Source: Aquabacterium sp. NJ1 (lineage in GTDB: Bacteria > Pseudomonadota > Gammaproteobacteria > Burkholderiales > Burkholderiaceae_C). From it: a DNA stretch of 64,000 nt. Location of the stretch: assembly GCF_000768065.1 (NCBI RefSeq), contig NZ_JRKM01000001.1:3454001-3518000 (forward strand), written 5' to 3'. The position numbers and the translations under genes were made by a program. The stretch's first letter is position 1, and each line of letters opens with the position of its first letter. The notes under the pieces are model-generated. The model was given only the letters and a program-made list of their open reading frames with translations, made no database searches and was not told the origin of the DNA. Shown here one piece after another: positions 8,878 through 17,804 of this stretch.

Positions 8878-9684
8878 ATGGAGGCGCTGCGTGACGACAC
8901 CTTTCACCGCATCACGAACCTGATGCATGCGGAGATCGGGCTGTCCTTTGCCGAGAGCAAAAAACCGCTGGTGACATCCCGGCTGTCGGCGCGCGTCCAG
9001 CGGCTGGGCCTGCACAGCTTCGACGAGTATGTCGACCTGATCTCGGGGCATGAAGCGGGCGGCGAGTTCCAGATGGCCGTGGACTTGCTGACCACCAACG
9101 AGACCTACTTCTTTCGTGAGCCCGCGCACTTTGATCTGCTGGCACGCGAGGTGATGCGGACCAAACCGCGCCGGCTGTCGGTGTGGAGCGCAGCCTCATC
9201 GTTTGGCGACGAGGCCTACAGCATCGCGATGCTGCTGGCCGACTTGCAATCGCAAGGGCGCATGGGTGCCGACTGGTCGGTACTGGGCACCGACATCAGC
9301 GACCGTGTGCTGCGCAGTGCCAGCACGGGCATCTACCCGGCTGAGCGCTTGCGCCATGTGTCCACCGAGCGGCTCAAGCGCTACTGCCTGCGTGGCGAGG
9401 ACGAATCCGAAGGCCTGGTGCAGATCCAGGATCGCTTGCGCGAACACGTGCGCTTTGGCCAGCTCAACCTGTGTCAGGACGCCAGCTGCGTGGGGCCCTT
9501 TGACGTGGTCTTCCTGCGCAATGTGCTGATCTACTTTGACGCGGCCACCAAGCGCGCCGTGGTCGATCGCGTCCTGGGGCGGCTGCGGCCAGGCGGCTTG
9601 TTCTTCATCGGCACGGCCGAAGGGCGCGCACCTTGCACCACACCGTTGCAGCCATTGGCACCAGGGGTCTTTCGCAAGGCATGA
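8878..9684 (+). CDS. cheR: CheR-type chemoreceptor glutamate methyltransferase
   Basis: 268 residues. The N-terminal helical domain is followed by a SAM-binding domain: TTNETYFFREPAHF, the SAM motif VWSAASSFGDEAYSIAMLL, GTDIS, FDVVFLRNVLIYFD and the C-terminal GGLFFIGTAEG. CheR transfers methyl groups from SAM to glutamates of chemoreceptors for adaptation. The SAM loop reads SSFGDEAYS where most CheR proteins have a G-E-E-P variant, a mild divergence. ATG 8878 has a good AGGAGG about 10 nt upstream. The position directly after the triple-PAS receptor suggests a dedicated pair. A terminator follows. Confidence 0.93.
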   Translation: MEALRDDTFHRITNLMHAEIGLSFAESKKPLVTSRLSARVQRLGLHSFDEYVDLISGHEAGGEFQMAVDLLTTNETYFFREPAHFDLLAREVMRTKPRRLSVWSAASSFGDEAYSIAMLLADLQSQGRMGADWSVLGTDISDRVLRSASTGIYPAERLRHVSTERLKRYCLRGEDESEGLVQIQDRLREHVRFGQLNLCQDASCVGPFDVVFLRNVLIYFDAATKRAVVDRVLGRLRPGGLFFIGTAEGRAPCTTPLQPLAPGVFRKA

Positions 9685-9690
9685 TGTGGG

Positions 9691-9719
9691 CCGGGCACCA
9701 TCCCGCCCGGTTCATTTTT
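9691..9719 (+). terminator. Rho-independent terminator after cheR
   Basis: Stem CCGGGC (9691-9696) and GCCCGG (9705-9710) with an 8-nt loop, followed by TTCATTTTT (9711-9719). This is the classic hairpin plus T-tract form, 6 nt after the cheR stop. Confidence 0.75.
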
Positions 9720-9732
9720 GACGCCTGACCCC

Positions 9733-10665
9733 ATGCAAGCCTTGCTGCAAGCCATCGCGACGATGGCCATGCCCCTCGACGCCCAGCGTATCTTCCACGG
9801 ACGGGGCGGCCTGTACCCCGGCAGCGAACAATGGGTGCTGGACGCCTTCCCGCCCGTCTGGGTGCTGACCAGCTTCGGGCCGGTCACGGATGAAGCCCTG
9901 GCCACCATCGAGGCCGCACTGACGGTGCGCTGGCAGCAGCTCGCCCCTGATCAGCCTTTGAACTGGGTCTTCCAGAGCCGGTATGAAGGCCAGGCCGAGA
10001 CCCGCCTGATGGCCGGCGAGGTGCCCCAGCCGCATGTGGTGAGCGAACAGGGCGCGCGCTATCGGGTGCATGTGCTCAAGGGCCAGAACCATGGCCTGTT
10101 TCTCGACATGGCCGAGGGCCGGCGCTGGGTGCGCGAGCATGTGGCGGCTCGCCCCGGCATCAAGGTGCTCAACCTGTTTGCCTACACCTGTGCCTTTTCG
10201 GTGGTGGCCCTGCAGGCCGGCGCGCGGCACGTGCTCAACCTGGACATGAGCGATGGCGCGCTGGCCATCGGCAAGCAGAACCACGCGCTCAACGGCCTCA
10301 CGGATGGCGCCAGCTTCATGCCGCACGATGTCTTCAAGACCTGGGGCAAGATCACGCGCATCGGCCCTTATGACCTGATCATCGTGGACCCGCCCAGCTA
10401 CCAGAAGGGCAGCTTCGTGGCCACCAAGGACTACGCCCGCCTCATGCGGCGTCTGCCTGATCTGCTGATGCCGGGTGGCTATGCGTTGTTGTGCCTGAAC
10501 GCGCCCGAGCTGGATCTGGCCTTTTTGCAGGATCAGATGCGTGAGCTGGCCCCCGAGCTGACGTTCGAGCAAAGGGTGGCCAACCCCGCTGTGTTCGCCG
10601 ACGTGTCACCCGAGCGTGCGCTCAAGGTGCTGGTCTACAAGGCTCCGGCCTTGCCGCCTGCCTGA
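9733..10665 (+). CDS. Class I SAM-dependent methyltransferase (RlmI/COG1092-like)
   Basis: 310 residues from ATG 9733; a TTG five codons upstream (9718) lies inside the terminator T-tract and is not preferred. Seen: KGQNHGLFLDMAEGRRWV, the SAM motif VLNLFAYTCAFSVVALQAGA, LDMSDGAL, the catalytic-type motif DLIIVDPPSYQKGSF and a C-terminal strand. The DPPSY motif and this order match the RlmI/RlmK group of rRNA cytosine or guanine methyltransferases. The N-terminal PUA domain of RlmI is absent, so the exact substrate cannot be named. It is convergent with the next gene. Confidence 0.82.
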   Translation: MQALLQAIATMAMPLDAQRIFHGRGGLYPGSEQWVLDAFPPVWVLTSFGPVTDEALATIEAALTVRWQQLAPDQPLNWVFQSRYEGQAETRLMAGEVPQPHVVSEQGARYRVHVLKGQNHGLFLDMAEGRRWVREHVAARPGIKVLNLFAYTCAFSVVALQAGARHVLNLDMSDGALAIGKQNHALNGLTDGASFMPHDVFKTWGKITRIGPYDLIIVDPPSYQKGSFVATKDYARLMRRLPDLLMPGGYALLCLNAPELDLAFLQDQMRELAPELTFEQRVANPAVFADVSPERALKVLVYKAPALPPA

Positions 10666-10678
10666 TGCGTGTGAAGCC

Positions 10679-11146
10679 TCAAGGCTTGGCTTGGGTGGCC
10701 TGGGCTTCTTTTTCCAGCAGCCTGTCCACCCGTGCGCTGGCGCGGTTCTTGACGATGAAGCGCTCCAGCCCGCTCACGTCTTCCATGAGCTGCTCGGCCT
10801 GCGTCACGCAGGAAGCCAGGCGTTTGGCCTGATCGCGCTTGCTCAGTTGGCTCCAACGTTTTTCGGCGGCCTTGAGCATCTCGTCGGCTGCGGGGTTGCG
10901 CAGGCCGCGCCGGTAAGCCACGCCGATGTAGACAAAGCCCAGTTCGGTGTCGTGCAGGATGGCCTGGTTGCGGGCCTCTGATCGGGGTTGCGCCTTGCGC
11001 TCGATCACACGCGCTTCGAACGCGGCCGCGCAATCCGCTGCTTCCAGGAAAAAGGGGTTGGGGGGCGCGGAGGCCGCCTCACTTTGCGCCGCAGCAGTGT
11101 GGCCCAGCAGTGCCGCGCAGGTGACGATGACAAGGTGTCTGAACAT
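10679..11146 (-). CDS. Secreted hypothetical protein
   Basis: 155 residues with an N-terminal signal peptide (MFRHLVIVTCAALLGHTAAAQ). The mature part is helical and charged, with only two cysteines (in EAADCAAAF and LASCVTQAE) that could form a disulfide. No enzyme motif is recognised. It ends 14 nt from the methyltransferase stop on the opposite strand, and a short palindrome (10674-10687) spans the junction. Likely periplasmic; function unknown. Confidence 0.7.
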   Translation of the reverse strand: MFRHLVIVTCAALLGHTAAAQSEAASAPPNPFFLEAADCAAAFEARVIERKAQPRSEARNQAILHDTELGFVYIGVAYRRGLRNPAADEMLKAAEKRWSQLSKRDQAKRLASCVTQAEQLMEDVSGLERFIVKNRASARVDRLLEKEAQATQAKP

Positions 11147-11451
11147 GGTTTGACTATGTCACAAGCCGGATCGCCCATGCCCCAGCGCAGGTTGTGATGC
11201 CTGATATTTACAAGCCCTTTCGATCATAAATAATTAATAAAATCATTTATTGATATTCGTGGCGAGATTCATATTCCTTATGAATGGGTAAACCGGTCTG
11301 AAGCGATAAATAGTGGCCATTTCAGTCAGTAATCGCACCAGCTGCTTTCTGGCATCACACCTAGACTTGGTCCTCAAGAGACCTTCCCGCATTCATTCAT
11401 CCAATCTGGGCAGCACGTCCGGCTTCTGGCCGTTTGCCCGTCAGGCAGTCC
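11147..11451. other. Divergent intergenic region (305 nt), AT-rich
   Basis: The region lies between the starts of the secreted protein (minus) and the PAS chemoreceptor (plus). From about 11200 to 11340 it is markedly AT-rich, including AAATAATTAATAAAATCATTTATT-like sequence around 11225-11255, consistent with promoters for both genes. No clear sigma-28 promoter, riboswitch or small gene was found. Confidence 0.6.
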
Positions 11452-13038
11452 ATGCGCAGTAATTTGCCCATCCTTGATGAGGCCTTCCCTTTCCCTGTTG
11501 GTGAATCTCTGGTGTCCACGACCGACCTCAAGGGCCGGATCACCTATTGCAACCCGGCTTTCATCCACGTCAGTGGCTACACGCGCGAGGAATTGCTGGG
11601 CCAGCCGCATAACCTGATTCGTCACCCCGATATGCCGGCCGAGGCGTTTCGGGACATGTGGGCCACGATCCAGTCCGGGCAGCCCTGGACGGCCTTGGTC
11701 AAGAACCGCCGCAAGGACGGTCGCTACTACTGGGTGCGGGCCAATGTGACGCCGCTGATCGTGGATGACAAGCCCGTGGGCTACATGTCCGTGCGCACGG
11801 CCCCTTCCGCGGCGGACATCGCGCAGGCCGGGCAGTTGTATGCCCGCTTGAACGCGGATGCGCAGCGCGCTGACAAGCAACTGGCGCTGCGTTGCGGGCA
11901 TGTGATTCGCCTCGACTGGGTGGGGCGTGTGCGCGCCCTGTTCAACCTGGACCTGGCGGGGCAGTTGACACTGGCGGCGGTGATCCTGGCTTCGCTGTCT
12001 TTCCTGATGGGGGCGGTGGCCGCGGGAGGCCTGTCCTTGCTGCAGGGGTGGGCCAGCCTGATGGCCAGTGTGGTGCTGATCGGCCTGGTGTCGCTGGGGC
12101 GTGCGGCTTTCGTGCGCGTCGCCTTCAGCCCGATCAAGGGCTTGCTGCGTTACGCCAACGTGCTGGCGGCGGGCGACCTGTCGGTCACCTGCCACTCGGA
12201 TCGTGCCGATGTCATCGGGCAGTTCACCCGCTCGCTCAACCAGTTGCAGGTCAACCTGCGGGCCATCGTGCGTGACGCGCGCACCGAGGTCGACCACATG
12301 CTCGTGTCGACCCAGGAGATCGCGCAAGGCAATCAGGACCTGTCGGCCCGCACCGAGTCTCAGGCCAGCAGCCTGGAGCAGACCACCGCATCGATGGAGC
12401 AGATCACGGGCACGGTTCGCCAGAGCGCCGATACCGCCGAGCACGCCGCCAGCCTGGCTGTGCAGACCACGTCCATGGCGCAGCAGTGCGATCATGCCGT
12501 GGGTGACCTGACACAAACCGTGGTGGACATGGAGGCCTCCTCCAAGCGCATCAACGACATCATCCAGGTGATCGACAGCATCGCCTTCCAGACCAATATC
12601 CTGGCCTTGAACGCAGCGGTTGAAGCGGCACGTGCGGGTGAGCAGGGCCGTGGCTTTGCGGTGGTGGCGGCCGAGGTGCGCGCCTTGTCGCAGCGCACGG
12701 GCAATGCGGCCAAGGAGGTTCGGCAGCTGATCACCGTTTCTGGTGAGAAGGTGCTGGCATGCAGTGAACTGAGTGGCTCGGCACGAGGCGCCATGCAGCA
12801 CGCGCTGCAGTCGGTCGACAGCATGGGCACCCTGGTCGCCGAGATCAGCCATGGGGCGAAAGAGCAGCTCACGGCGATCTCGCAGGTGAACACGGCCGTG
12901 ACGCAGCTGGAAGACATCACGCAGCAGAACGCGGCGGCGGTCAACCAGATTGCTTCTTCCTCTTCGTCGCTGGCCGAGCGTGCACGCGTGCTGGCCGAAG
13001 CGGTCAAGGTGTTCCGGCTGGAAGCGTCTGCGCATTGA
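11452..13038 (+). CDS. Aer-like PAS methyl-accepting chemotaxis protein
   Basis: 528 residues from ATG 11452 (a TTG at 11434 is the alternative). An N-terminal Aer-type PAS domain is at about residues 15-120 ([47 protein letters not shown]). Two hydrophobic helices follow near residues 170-220, then HAMP and the MCP signalling domain, with the tip [21 protein letters not shown]. Aer-type receptors bind FAD in the PAS domain and report energy or redox state, which is the expected role. There is no CheR-docking pentapeptide at the C terminus, which ends FRLEASAH. Confidence 0.92.
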   Translation: MRSNLPILDEAFPFPVGESLVSTTDLKGRITYCNPAFIHVSGYTREELLGQPHNLIRHPDMPAEAFRDMWATIQSGQPWTALVKNRRKDGRYYWVRANVTPLIVDDKPVGYMSVRTAPSAADIAQAGQLYARLNADAQRADKQLALRCGHVIRLDWVGRVRALFNLDLAGQLTLAAVILASLSFLMGAVAAGGLSLLQGWASLMASVVLIGLVSLGRAAFVRVAFSPIKGLLRYANVLAAGDLSVTCHSDRADVIGQFTRSLNQLQVNLRAIVRDARTEVDHMLVSTQEIAQGNQDLSARTESQASSLEQTTASMEQITGTVRQSADTAEHAASLAVQTTSMAQQCDHAVGDLTQTVVDMEASSKRINDIIQVIDSIAFQTNILALNAAVEAARAGEQGRGFAVVAAEVRALSQRTGNAAKEVRQLITVSGEKVLACSELSGSARGAMQHALQSVDSMGTLVAEISHGAKEQLTAISQVNTAVTQLEDITQQNAAAVNQIASSSSSLAERARVLAEAVKVFRLEASAH

Positions 13039-13080
13039 AGCCTGCGAGGGGTTGCCGCCATTTTGTGGCATGGTGTTGGC

Positions 13081-13305
13081 ATGAACGACCAGCCCAACAA
13101 CCCCTTGCATGGCGTCACCCTGGCGCGCATGGTGGAAGACCTCTCTGACTACTACGGGTGGGAGGAGCTGGGACGGCTGATCCCGGTTCGCTGCTTCACC
13201 TTCGAACCCAGTGTGTCTTCCAGCCTGAAGTTCCTGCGCAAGACGCCTTGGGCGCGTGAGAAAGTCGAGGCGCTCTACGTGCACACCTTGCGGCTGACGC
13301 GCTAA
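13081..13305 (+). CDS. VF530 family (DUF2132) small protein
   Basis: 74 residues starting [21 protein letters not shown]. The motifs [26 protein letters not shown] and [14 protein letters not shown] are the conserved core of the VF530/DUF2132 family. A structure of Vibrio VF530 led to a proposed DNA-binding role, but function is not established. ATG 13081 is chosen because the family begins at this point; an in-frame ATG at 13063 is also possible. A hairpin (CCTGGC/GCCAGG, 13316-13332) follows. Confidence 0.85.
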   Translation: MNDQPNNPLHGVTLARMVEDLSDYYGWEELGRLIPVRCFTFEPSVSSSLKFLRKTPWAREKVEALYVHTLRLTR

Positions 13306-13315
13306 GCGGAGCCGG

Positions 13316-13332
13316 CCTGGCGCGGTGCCAGG
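13316..13332. terminator. Possible bidirectional terminator hairpin
   Basis: CCTGGC (13316-13321) and GCCAGG (13327-13332) around a 5-nt loop, between the convergent VF530-like and hydrolase genes. There is no T run on either side, so activity is uncertain. Confidence 0.35.
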
Positions 13333-14172
13333 TCACAGGCCTTGCAACTGGGCCATCAAGGCCTCGGTATAGGCTGGCAACTGATGGATGTCGCCATGGC
13401 CTGCCTGCGGGAAGCGCAGCAACACGGCCTGCGGCTTGATGGCCTGGAGTTGCTCTGCGTGCGCGATGGGGATCAGGGTGTCGCGCTCACCATGGAAGAT
13501 CACGACCTTGGCCTGGACATCGGGCAGCCAGCGATCGGTGTGCAGCGGGTAGCGCAACACGGCGCCGGGCACCCAGGGGTAATGTGCCTGGGCCATGGCC
13601 TCGATGCTCGTATAGGGCGAGACCAGCAGCAACAGATCGGTGGGCACTTGTGTGGCCAGGTAGGTGGCCAGGCCTGAGCCGAGCGAGCGGCCGAAGATCA
13701 CGTGCTTGAGTCCCTGGTATTCGGGGGCCACCTGTTGCCAGGCGCGCATCACGTCGTCCAGCAACTGGGCTTCGTCCTCCATGTGGCCTGAGCTTTTGCC
13801 ATAACCCCGGTAGTCCAGCATGAACAGGTCGTAGCCGCTGCGCCGCCAGAAGTCCGCATTGGTGAACCAGGTGGCCACATTGCCCGCGTTGCCGTGCAGA
13901 TAGAACACGATGCCGCGCGTGTGCCGTTGGCCATTGACCAGGGGCTGGCGCAGGTGCAGAGCGTGCAGGCGCGCGCCGGGCACGTTCACCCACTCTTCCT
14001 GGGTGTCTGCTTCATGGAAGGTGTGGTCCTGGGCCAGCACCGTGGGCACGAACAAGAGCTTTTCTTGCCTGGACCAGATGTAGCCCACGGCAGCGGCCCA
14101 GCACAGGACGGGCAGCAGCACGAGCGCCAGCGCCAGGCGCCGAAACCAGCGAGAAGAATAAGTGGTGGACAC
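13333..14172 (-). CDS. Membrane-anchored alpha/beta hydrolase (Bem46/YfhR-like)
   Basis: 279 residues: an N-terminal membrane anchor (LALALVLLPVLCWAAAVGYIW), then an alpha/beta hydrolase domain. Seen: FYLHGNAGNVATW (oxyanion region), LDYRGYGKSSG, nucleophile elbow FGRSLGSG, catalytic Asp in HGERDTLIP and His in AGHGDIHQLP. This arrangement fits the Bem46/ABHD13/YfhR family of serine hydrolases, whose substrates in bacteria are unknown. The catalytic domain probably faces the periplasm or the inner face of the membrane near its anchor. Confidence 0.85.
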   Translation of the reverse strand: MSTTYSSRWFRRLALALVLLPVLCWAAAVGYIWSRQEKLLFVPTVLAQDHTFHEADTQEEWVNVPGARLHALHLRQPLVNGQRHTRGIVFYLHGNAGNVATWFTNADFWRRSGYDLFMLDYRGYGKSSGHMEDEAQLLDDVMRAWQQVAPEYQGLKHVIFGRSLGSGLATYLATQVPTDLLLLVSPYTSIEAMAQAHYPWVPGAVLRYPLHTDRWLPDVQAKVVIFHGERDTLIPIAHAEQLQAIKPQAVLLRFPQAGHGDIHQLPAYTEALMAQLQGL

Positions 14173-14256
14173 GTGTGAGGTCTGTGATCGGTTGTGGGCT
14201 CTTTATGCCACAGTGCGTCAGGGGATCGAGCCCCATGATCAAAAACGCAGGATGGT

Positions 14257-14757
14257 ATGAACCTTCGGATTCGGGATTTTCAGCCGGCAGACAAGGACGC
14301 CGTGGACACGCTGGTGCGCGAAGCGTGGCTGGAGTTGGCACCCATCATGCCGGGCTGGCATGAGCTGGCGCCGCGCCTCACGGCCTTGACGCAGCATGCG
14401 GACCACAGCGAGGTGCTGGTGGCCGAGCGGGGCGGCCGGCTCATCGGCGCAGTGGGCTATGTGGGGGCGAATCAGCCTCGCCCCGATTTCTTCGCGCCGG
14501 AGTGGCCCATCGTGCGCCTGTTGTCGGTGGCGCCGTTCGGGCGTGGTGCCGGCGTGGGCCAGCGCCTGCTGGAAGAATGCATCGCGCGTGCGCAGCGTGA
14601 CCATGCGCCTGCGCTGGCCTTGCACACCACGCCAGTGATGGCCAGCGCGCAGCGCTTGTATGCGCGGGCAGGCTTCGAGCTGGAACGCACGCTGCCCGAT
14701 ATGTATGGCGTGCCGTATGTGCTGTTGCTCAAGAGGCTGAACGAGCCGGCTGCTTGA
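14257..14757 (+). CDS. GNAT family N-acetyltransferase
   Basis: 166 residues with a single GNAT domain: an N-terminal IRDFQPADKDAVDTLV strand-helix; the acetyl-CoA loop RLLSVAPFGRGAGVGQRLLEEC (motif A, V-x-P-x-x-R/G-x-G-x-G); and the C-terminal SAQRLYARAGFELE typical of the fold. It probably acetylates a small amine or protein N terminus, but the substrate cannot be predicted. Divergent from the hydrolase (84-nt gap). Confidence 0.88.
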   Translation: MNLRIRDFQPADKDAVDTLVREAWLELAPIMPGWHELAPRLTALTQHADHSEVLVAERGGRLIGAVGYVGANQPRPDFFAPEWPIVRLLSVAPFGRGAGVGQRLLEECIARAQRDHAPALALHTTPVMASAQRLYARAGFELERTLPDMYGVPYVLLLKRLNEPAA

Positions 14758-14859
14758 GCATGCGGCAAGAGTCCCGTGTGCGGCAAGGTTGATCCGAAGC
14801 CCGTATGCTGGCTGGCTTGGCAGGCCATTCGTCGATGGCTGCAAGCACGTTGGTGAACC

Positions 14860-16071
14860 ATGTTGATGTCTCATTTGCGCGAGCTGTTCGCGCAGACGCA
14901 GTTCGTGCGTTTCTGGGTGTCTCGTCTGGCCGGGATCATGGCCAACCAGATGTTGATGGTGGCGGTGGGTTGGCACATGTACGACCTCACCGCCAGTGCG
15001 TGGGACCTGGGCATGGTGGGCCTGTTCCAGTTCGTGCCCGCGCTGGTGATGACCTTGCCGGCCGGGCAGGTGGCCGACCGCTTCAACCGGGCGCGCATCT
15101 TCGCCGCTTGCATGCTGACGCAGGGGGGTGTGGCCTCCTTGCTCTTGTGGGCCACGTTGTCGGGTCATGCTTCGCGTGAGCTGATCCTCGGGCTGTCGGT
15201 GGCGCTGGGCCTGGCTCGGGCCTTCCAGATGCCGGCGCAGCAGGCACTCACGCCCTTGCTGGTGCCACGCCATTTGCTGCAGCGGGCCATTGCCGTGAGC
15301 TCCAGCGGCATGGAGGTGGCGGTGATTTCCGGGCCGGCCCTGGGTGGCTTGCTCTACACAACGGGCGCCAGCACCGTGTATGTGACCTGCACGGCGCTGC
15401 TGCTGTTGGCCTTCACGCTGGCCGTGTTGATTCGCTATGACTTCGTGCCCGCACGCAAGGCCAGTTCATGGGGCGATGTTTTTGCCGGCCTGCACTTCGT
15501 GTGGCAACGCAAGGTGCTGCTGGGCGCCACCTCGCTGGACTTGTTCGCCGTCTTGCTGGGTGGGGCCACGGCCTTGTTGCCCATCTATGCCAAGGACATC
15601 CTGCACACCGGGCCGATGGGGCTGGGGCTTTTGCGGGCGGCACCGGCCGTGGGTGCCTTGAGCATGTCGCTGGTGCTCACGCGCTGGCCGCTGGACCGCA
15701 AGGTGGGCCCCAAGCTGTTGATGGCCGTGGGCGTGTTTGGCCTGGCCACCTTGGTGTTCGGCCTGTCGTCGAGTTTCTGGTTGTCCATGGTCGCGTTGGC
15801 CGTGACCGGGGCGGCCGACAACGTGAGTGTGGTCACGCGGCTGACGCTCACACAGCTTGAAACACCCGACGAGATGCGGGGCCGGGTGGCCGCCGTCAAC
15901 TCGATCTTCATTGGCGCCTCCAATCAGCTGGGCGAGTTCGAATCGGGCGTCACGGCCGCCGCGTTCGGGGCGGTGGGCTCTGTGGTGCTGGGCGGTGTCG
16001 GCTCCATGCTGATCGCGCTGGCCTGGACCAGACTGTTTCCGGATCTGGCCAAACGTGATCGCATGACGTGA
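14860..16071 (+). CDS. MFS transporter (EntS/MFS_3-like exporter)
   Basis: 403 residues with about 11-12 membrane helices. It begins LFAQTQFVRFWVSRLAGIMANQML and carries GQVADRFNRARI between helices 2 and 3, the MFS signature loop. A long conserved SGPALGGLLY segment and RGRVAAVNSIFIGASNQLGEFESG follow, both typical of the EntS-like MFS_3 group (siderophore or drug exporters). The substrate is not deducible from context because no siderophore genes are nearby. Its stop lies in a 12-bp perfect palindrome (16071-16082). Confidence 0.85.
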   Translation: MLMSHLRELFAQTQFVRFWVSRLAGIMANQMLMVAVGWHMYDLTASAWDLGMVGLFQFVPALVMTLPAGQVADRFNRARIFAACMLTQGGVASLLLWATLSGHASRELILGLSVALGLARAFQMPAQQALTPLLVPRHLLQRAIAVSSSGMEVAVISGPALGGLLYTTGASTVYVTCTALLLLAFTLAVLIRYDFVPARKASSWGDVFAGLHFVWQRKVLLGATSLDLFAVLLGGATALLPIYAKDILHTGPMGLGLLRAAPAVGALSMSLVLTRWPLDRKVGPKLLMAVGVFGLATLVFGLSSSFWLSMVALAVTGAADNVSVVTRLTLTQLETPDEMRGRVAAVNSIFIGASNQLGEFESGVTAAAFGAVGSVVLGGVGSMLIALAWTRLFPDLAKRDRMT

Positions 16072-16124
16072 TGGGCGCCCATGTGAGCCATCAAGGCGCC
16101 ACGCGGTCGCGAACGGTGCCTGCT

Positions 16125-17768
16125 TCAGCCCGGGTAGGCGCGCTGCAGGATGGCGTCCACGGCCAATGAGCGCGTGTCGATGCTGCCCACCACGCGGCCC
16201 CATTGCGGATCCAGCCTGGTCTGGATGAAGGCATCGGCCACTTGACTGGGCGCATGGCGCTGCAGCAGGCAGGCCTGGGCCAGCAGCACCAGGCGCTCGG
16301 CAAAGCGGCGGCCCAGGGCTTCGAGCTGCTCAGGCGGTTCCTTGAGCATGTCCAGCAAGCCTTGTCGCGCGGCCTTGAGCCGGGCATCGCCGCCCATGCC
16401 TTGGGCCAGGTCGTCCAGCAAGGCCATGGCCGCGGCAGGCTCCTTGCTGATGGCGCGCATCACATCCAGGCACATCACATTGCCTGAGCCTTCCCAGATC
16501 GAGTTGACGGGTGCTTCGCGGAACAGGCGGCCCATCACACCCTCGTCCACATAACCATTGCCACCGAAGATCTCCATGGTCTCGCCGGTGAGCTCGACCG
16601 CGCGCTTGCAGACCCAGAACTTGGCAGCCGGCGTCATCACGCGCTTCCAGGCCTTTTCGACTGGGCTGTCGTCGCGCTCGTAGGCCTGGGCCAGGCGCAT
16701 CATCAGCACCACATTGGCTTCGTTTTCCAGCGCCAGGTCGGTGAGCACGGCGCGCATCAGGGGTTGGTCCACCAGCAGGCGACCGAAGGCCTTGCGTTGA
16801 CGGGCATAGGCCAGGCCTTGCACCAGGCCCTGGCGCACCATGCCGGCGCTGCCCACCACGCAATTGAGCCGCGTGTACGTGGCCATCTCGATGATGGTGG
16901 GGATGCCGCGGCCGGGTTCGCCCATCAGGATGCCGTGGGCGTCCTTGAACTCGACTTCGCTGCTGGAGTTGCTGCGGTTGCCGACCTTGCCCTTGAGGCG
17001 TTGCACTTCGACGGGGTTCTTGCTGCCATCGGGGCGCCAGCGTGGCACGAAGAAGCAGCTGGGGCCGCCCTCGGCGGTGCGTGCCACCACCAGGTGGGCA
17101 TCGCACATGGGCGCGGAGAAGAACCACTTGTGGCCGCGCAGGGTGTATTCACGCTCGCCCTGGCCGGTGGGCGTGGCCAGGGTGGTGTTGGCGCGCACGT
17201 CCGAGCCGCCTTGTTTTTCCGTCATGCCCATGCCGATCCAGATCGATCGTTTGCTGGCCAAGGGCAGGTCGCGCGGGTCGTAGTCCGGGCTGAGCAACTG
17301 ATCCTTCATGGCCGACCACAGCGCGGGTTCACGCTGGATCAGGGGAATGGCGGCCTGCGTCATCGTGGCGGGGCACAGCGTGCCGGCTTCGACCTGACCA
17401 TGCATGTAGAAGCCCGCGGCCCAGGCCGCCCATCGGCCCTGGCGATCATCTGCAAAGGGCATGGCGATCAGGCCTTGCCCGCGGTACAGCGCCATCAGGC
17501 CGTGCCAGCTGGGGTGAAAGTTCACCTGGTCCACCCGGCGCCCGCGGGCGTCAAAGGACTTCAACTCGGGCGTGTAGCGGTTGGCCTGGTCAGCCAGGGC
17601 ATAGGTTTCCGCCTGGCCCAGCGTGGCACCATAAGCCTGGAACTGTGGGGCGAAGTCGGATGCCCCGGCACGTTCCAAGGCTTCCCGCAGGGGTGCATCG
17701 GTGTCGAACAGGTTGTAGTCTTGCAGCTCGTCGAACTGGTTCGTGATCTCGTGCGTTTGCCAGGTCAT
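16125..17768 (-). CDS. aidB: AidB family acyl-CoA dehydrogenase
   Basis: 547 residues, the AidB length. The N terminus has HEITNQFDELQDYNLFDTD and the core has GMTEKQGGSDVRANTT, ETMEIFGGNGYVDEG and SIWEGSGNVMCLDVMRA, all AidB-specific. AidB is an FAD-binding acyl-CoA dehydrogenase homologue of the E. coli adaptive response to alkylation. It binds DNA and FAD, and its natural substrate is unclear. Here it is divergent from a TetR regulator, which suggests TetR control instead of Ada (inference). Confidence 0.9.
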   Translation of the reverse strand: MTWQTHEITNQFDELQDYNLFDTDAPLREALERAGASDFAPQFQAYGATLGQAETYALADQANRYTPELKSFDARGRRVDQVNFHPSWHGLMALYRGQGLIAMPFADDRQGRWAAWAAGFYMHGQVEAGTLCPATMTQAAIPLIQREPALWSAMKDQLLSPDYDPRDLPLASKRSIWIGMGMTEKQGGSDVRANTTLATPTGQGEREYTLRGHKWFFSAPMCDAHLVVARTAEGGPSCFFVPRWRPDGSKNPVEVQRLKGKVGNRSNSSSEVEFKDAHGILMGEPGRGIPTIIEMATYTRLNCVVGSAGMVRQGLVQGLAYARQRKAFGRLLVDQPLMRAVLTDLALENEANVVLMMRLAQAYERDDSPVEKAWKRVMTPAAKFWVCKRAVELTGETMEIFGGNGYVDEGVMGRLFREAPVNSIWEGSGNVMCLDVMRAISKEPAAAMALLDDLAQGMGGDARLKAARQGLLDMLKEPPEQLEALGRRFAERLVLLAQACLLQRHAPSQVADAFIQTRLDPQWGRVVGSIDTRSLAVDAILQRAYPG

Positions 17769-17783
17769 GGGTCGTCTCCATCC

Positions 17784-17796
17784 AGCCCTTGGGGCT
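17784..17796. promoter_or_regulatory. Inverted repeat between aidB and TetR gene
   Basis: AGCCC-TTG-GGGCT, a perfect 5-3-5 palindrome, lies in the 36-nt gap between the divergent aidB and TetR starts. It is a candidate TetR operator by position only; GC-rich palindromes of this length are common by chance. Confidence 0.35.
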
Positions 17797-17804
17797 TGTC
17801 TTGC

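Noticed and set aside
14336-14351. Sigma-54-like TGGCAC-N5-ATGC inside the GNAT gene
   Set aside because: It is within coding sequence with no gene start after it. It shows that this motif can arise by chance in this GC-rich DNA.
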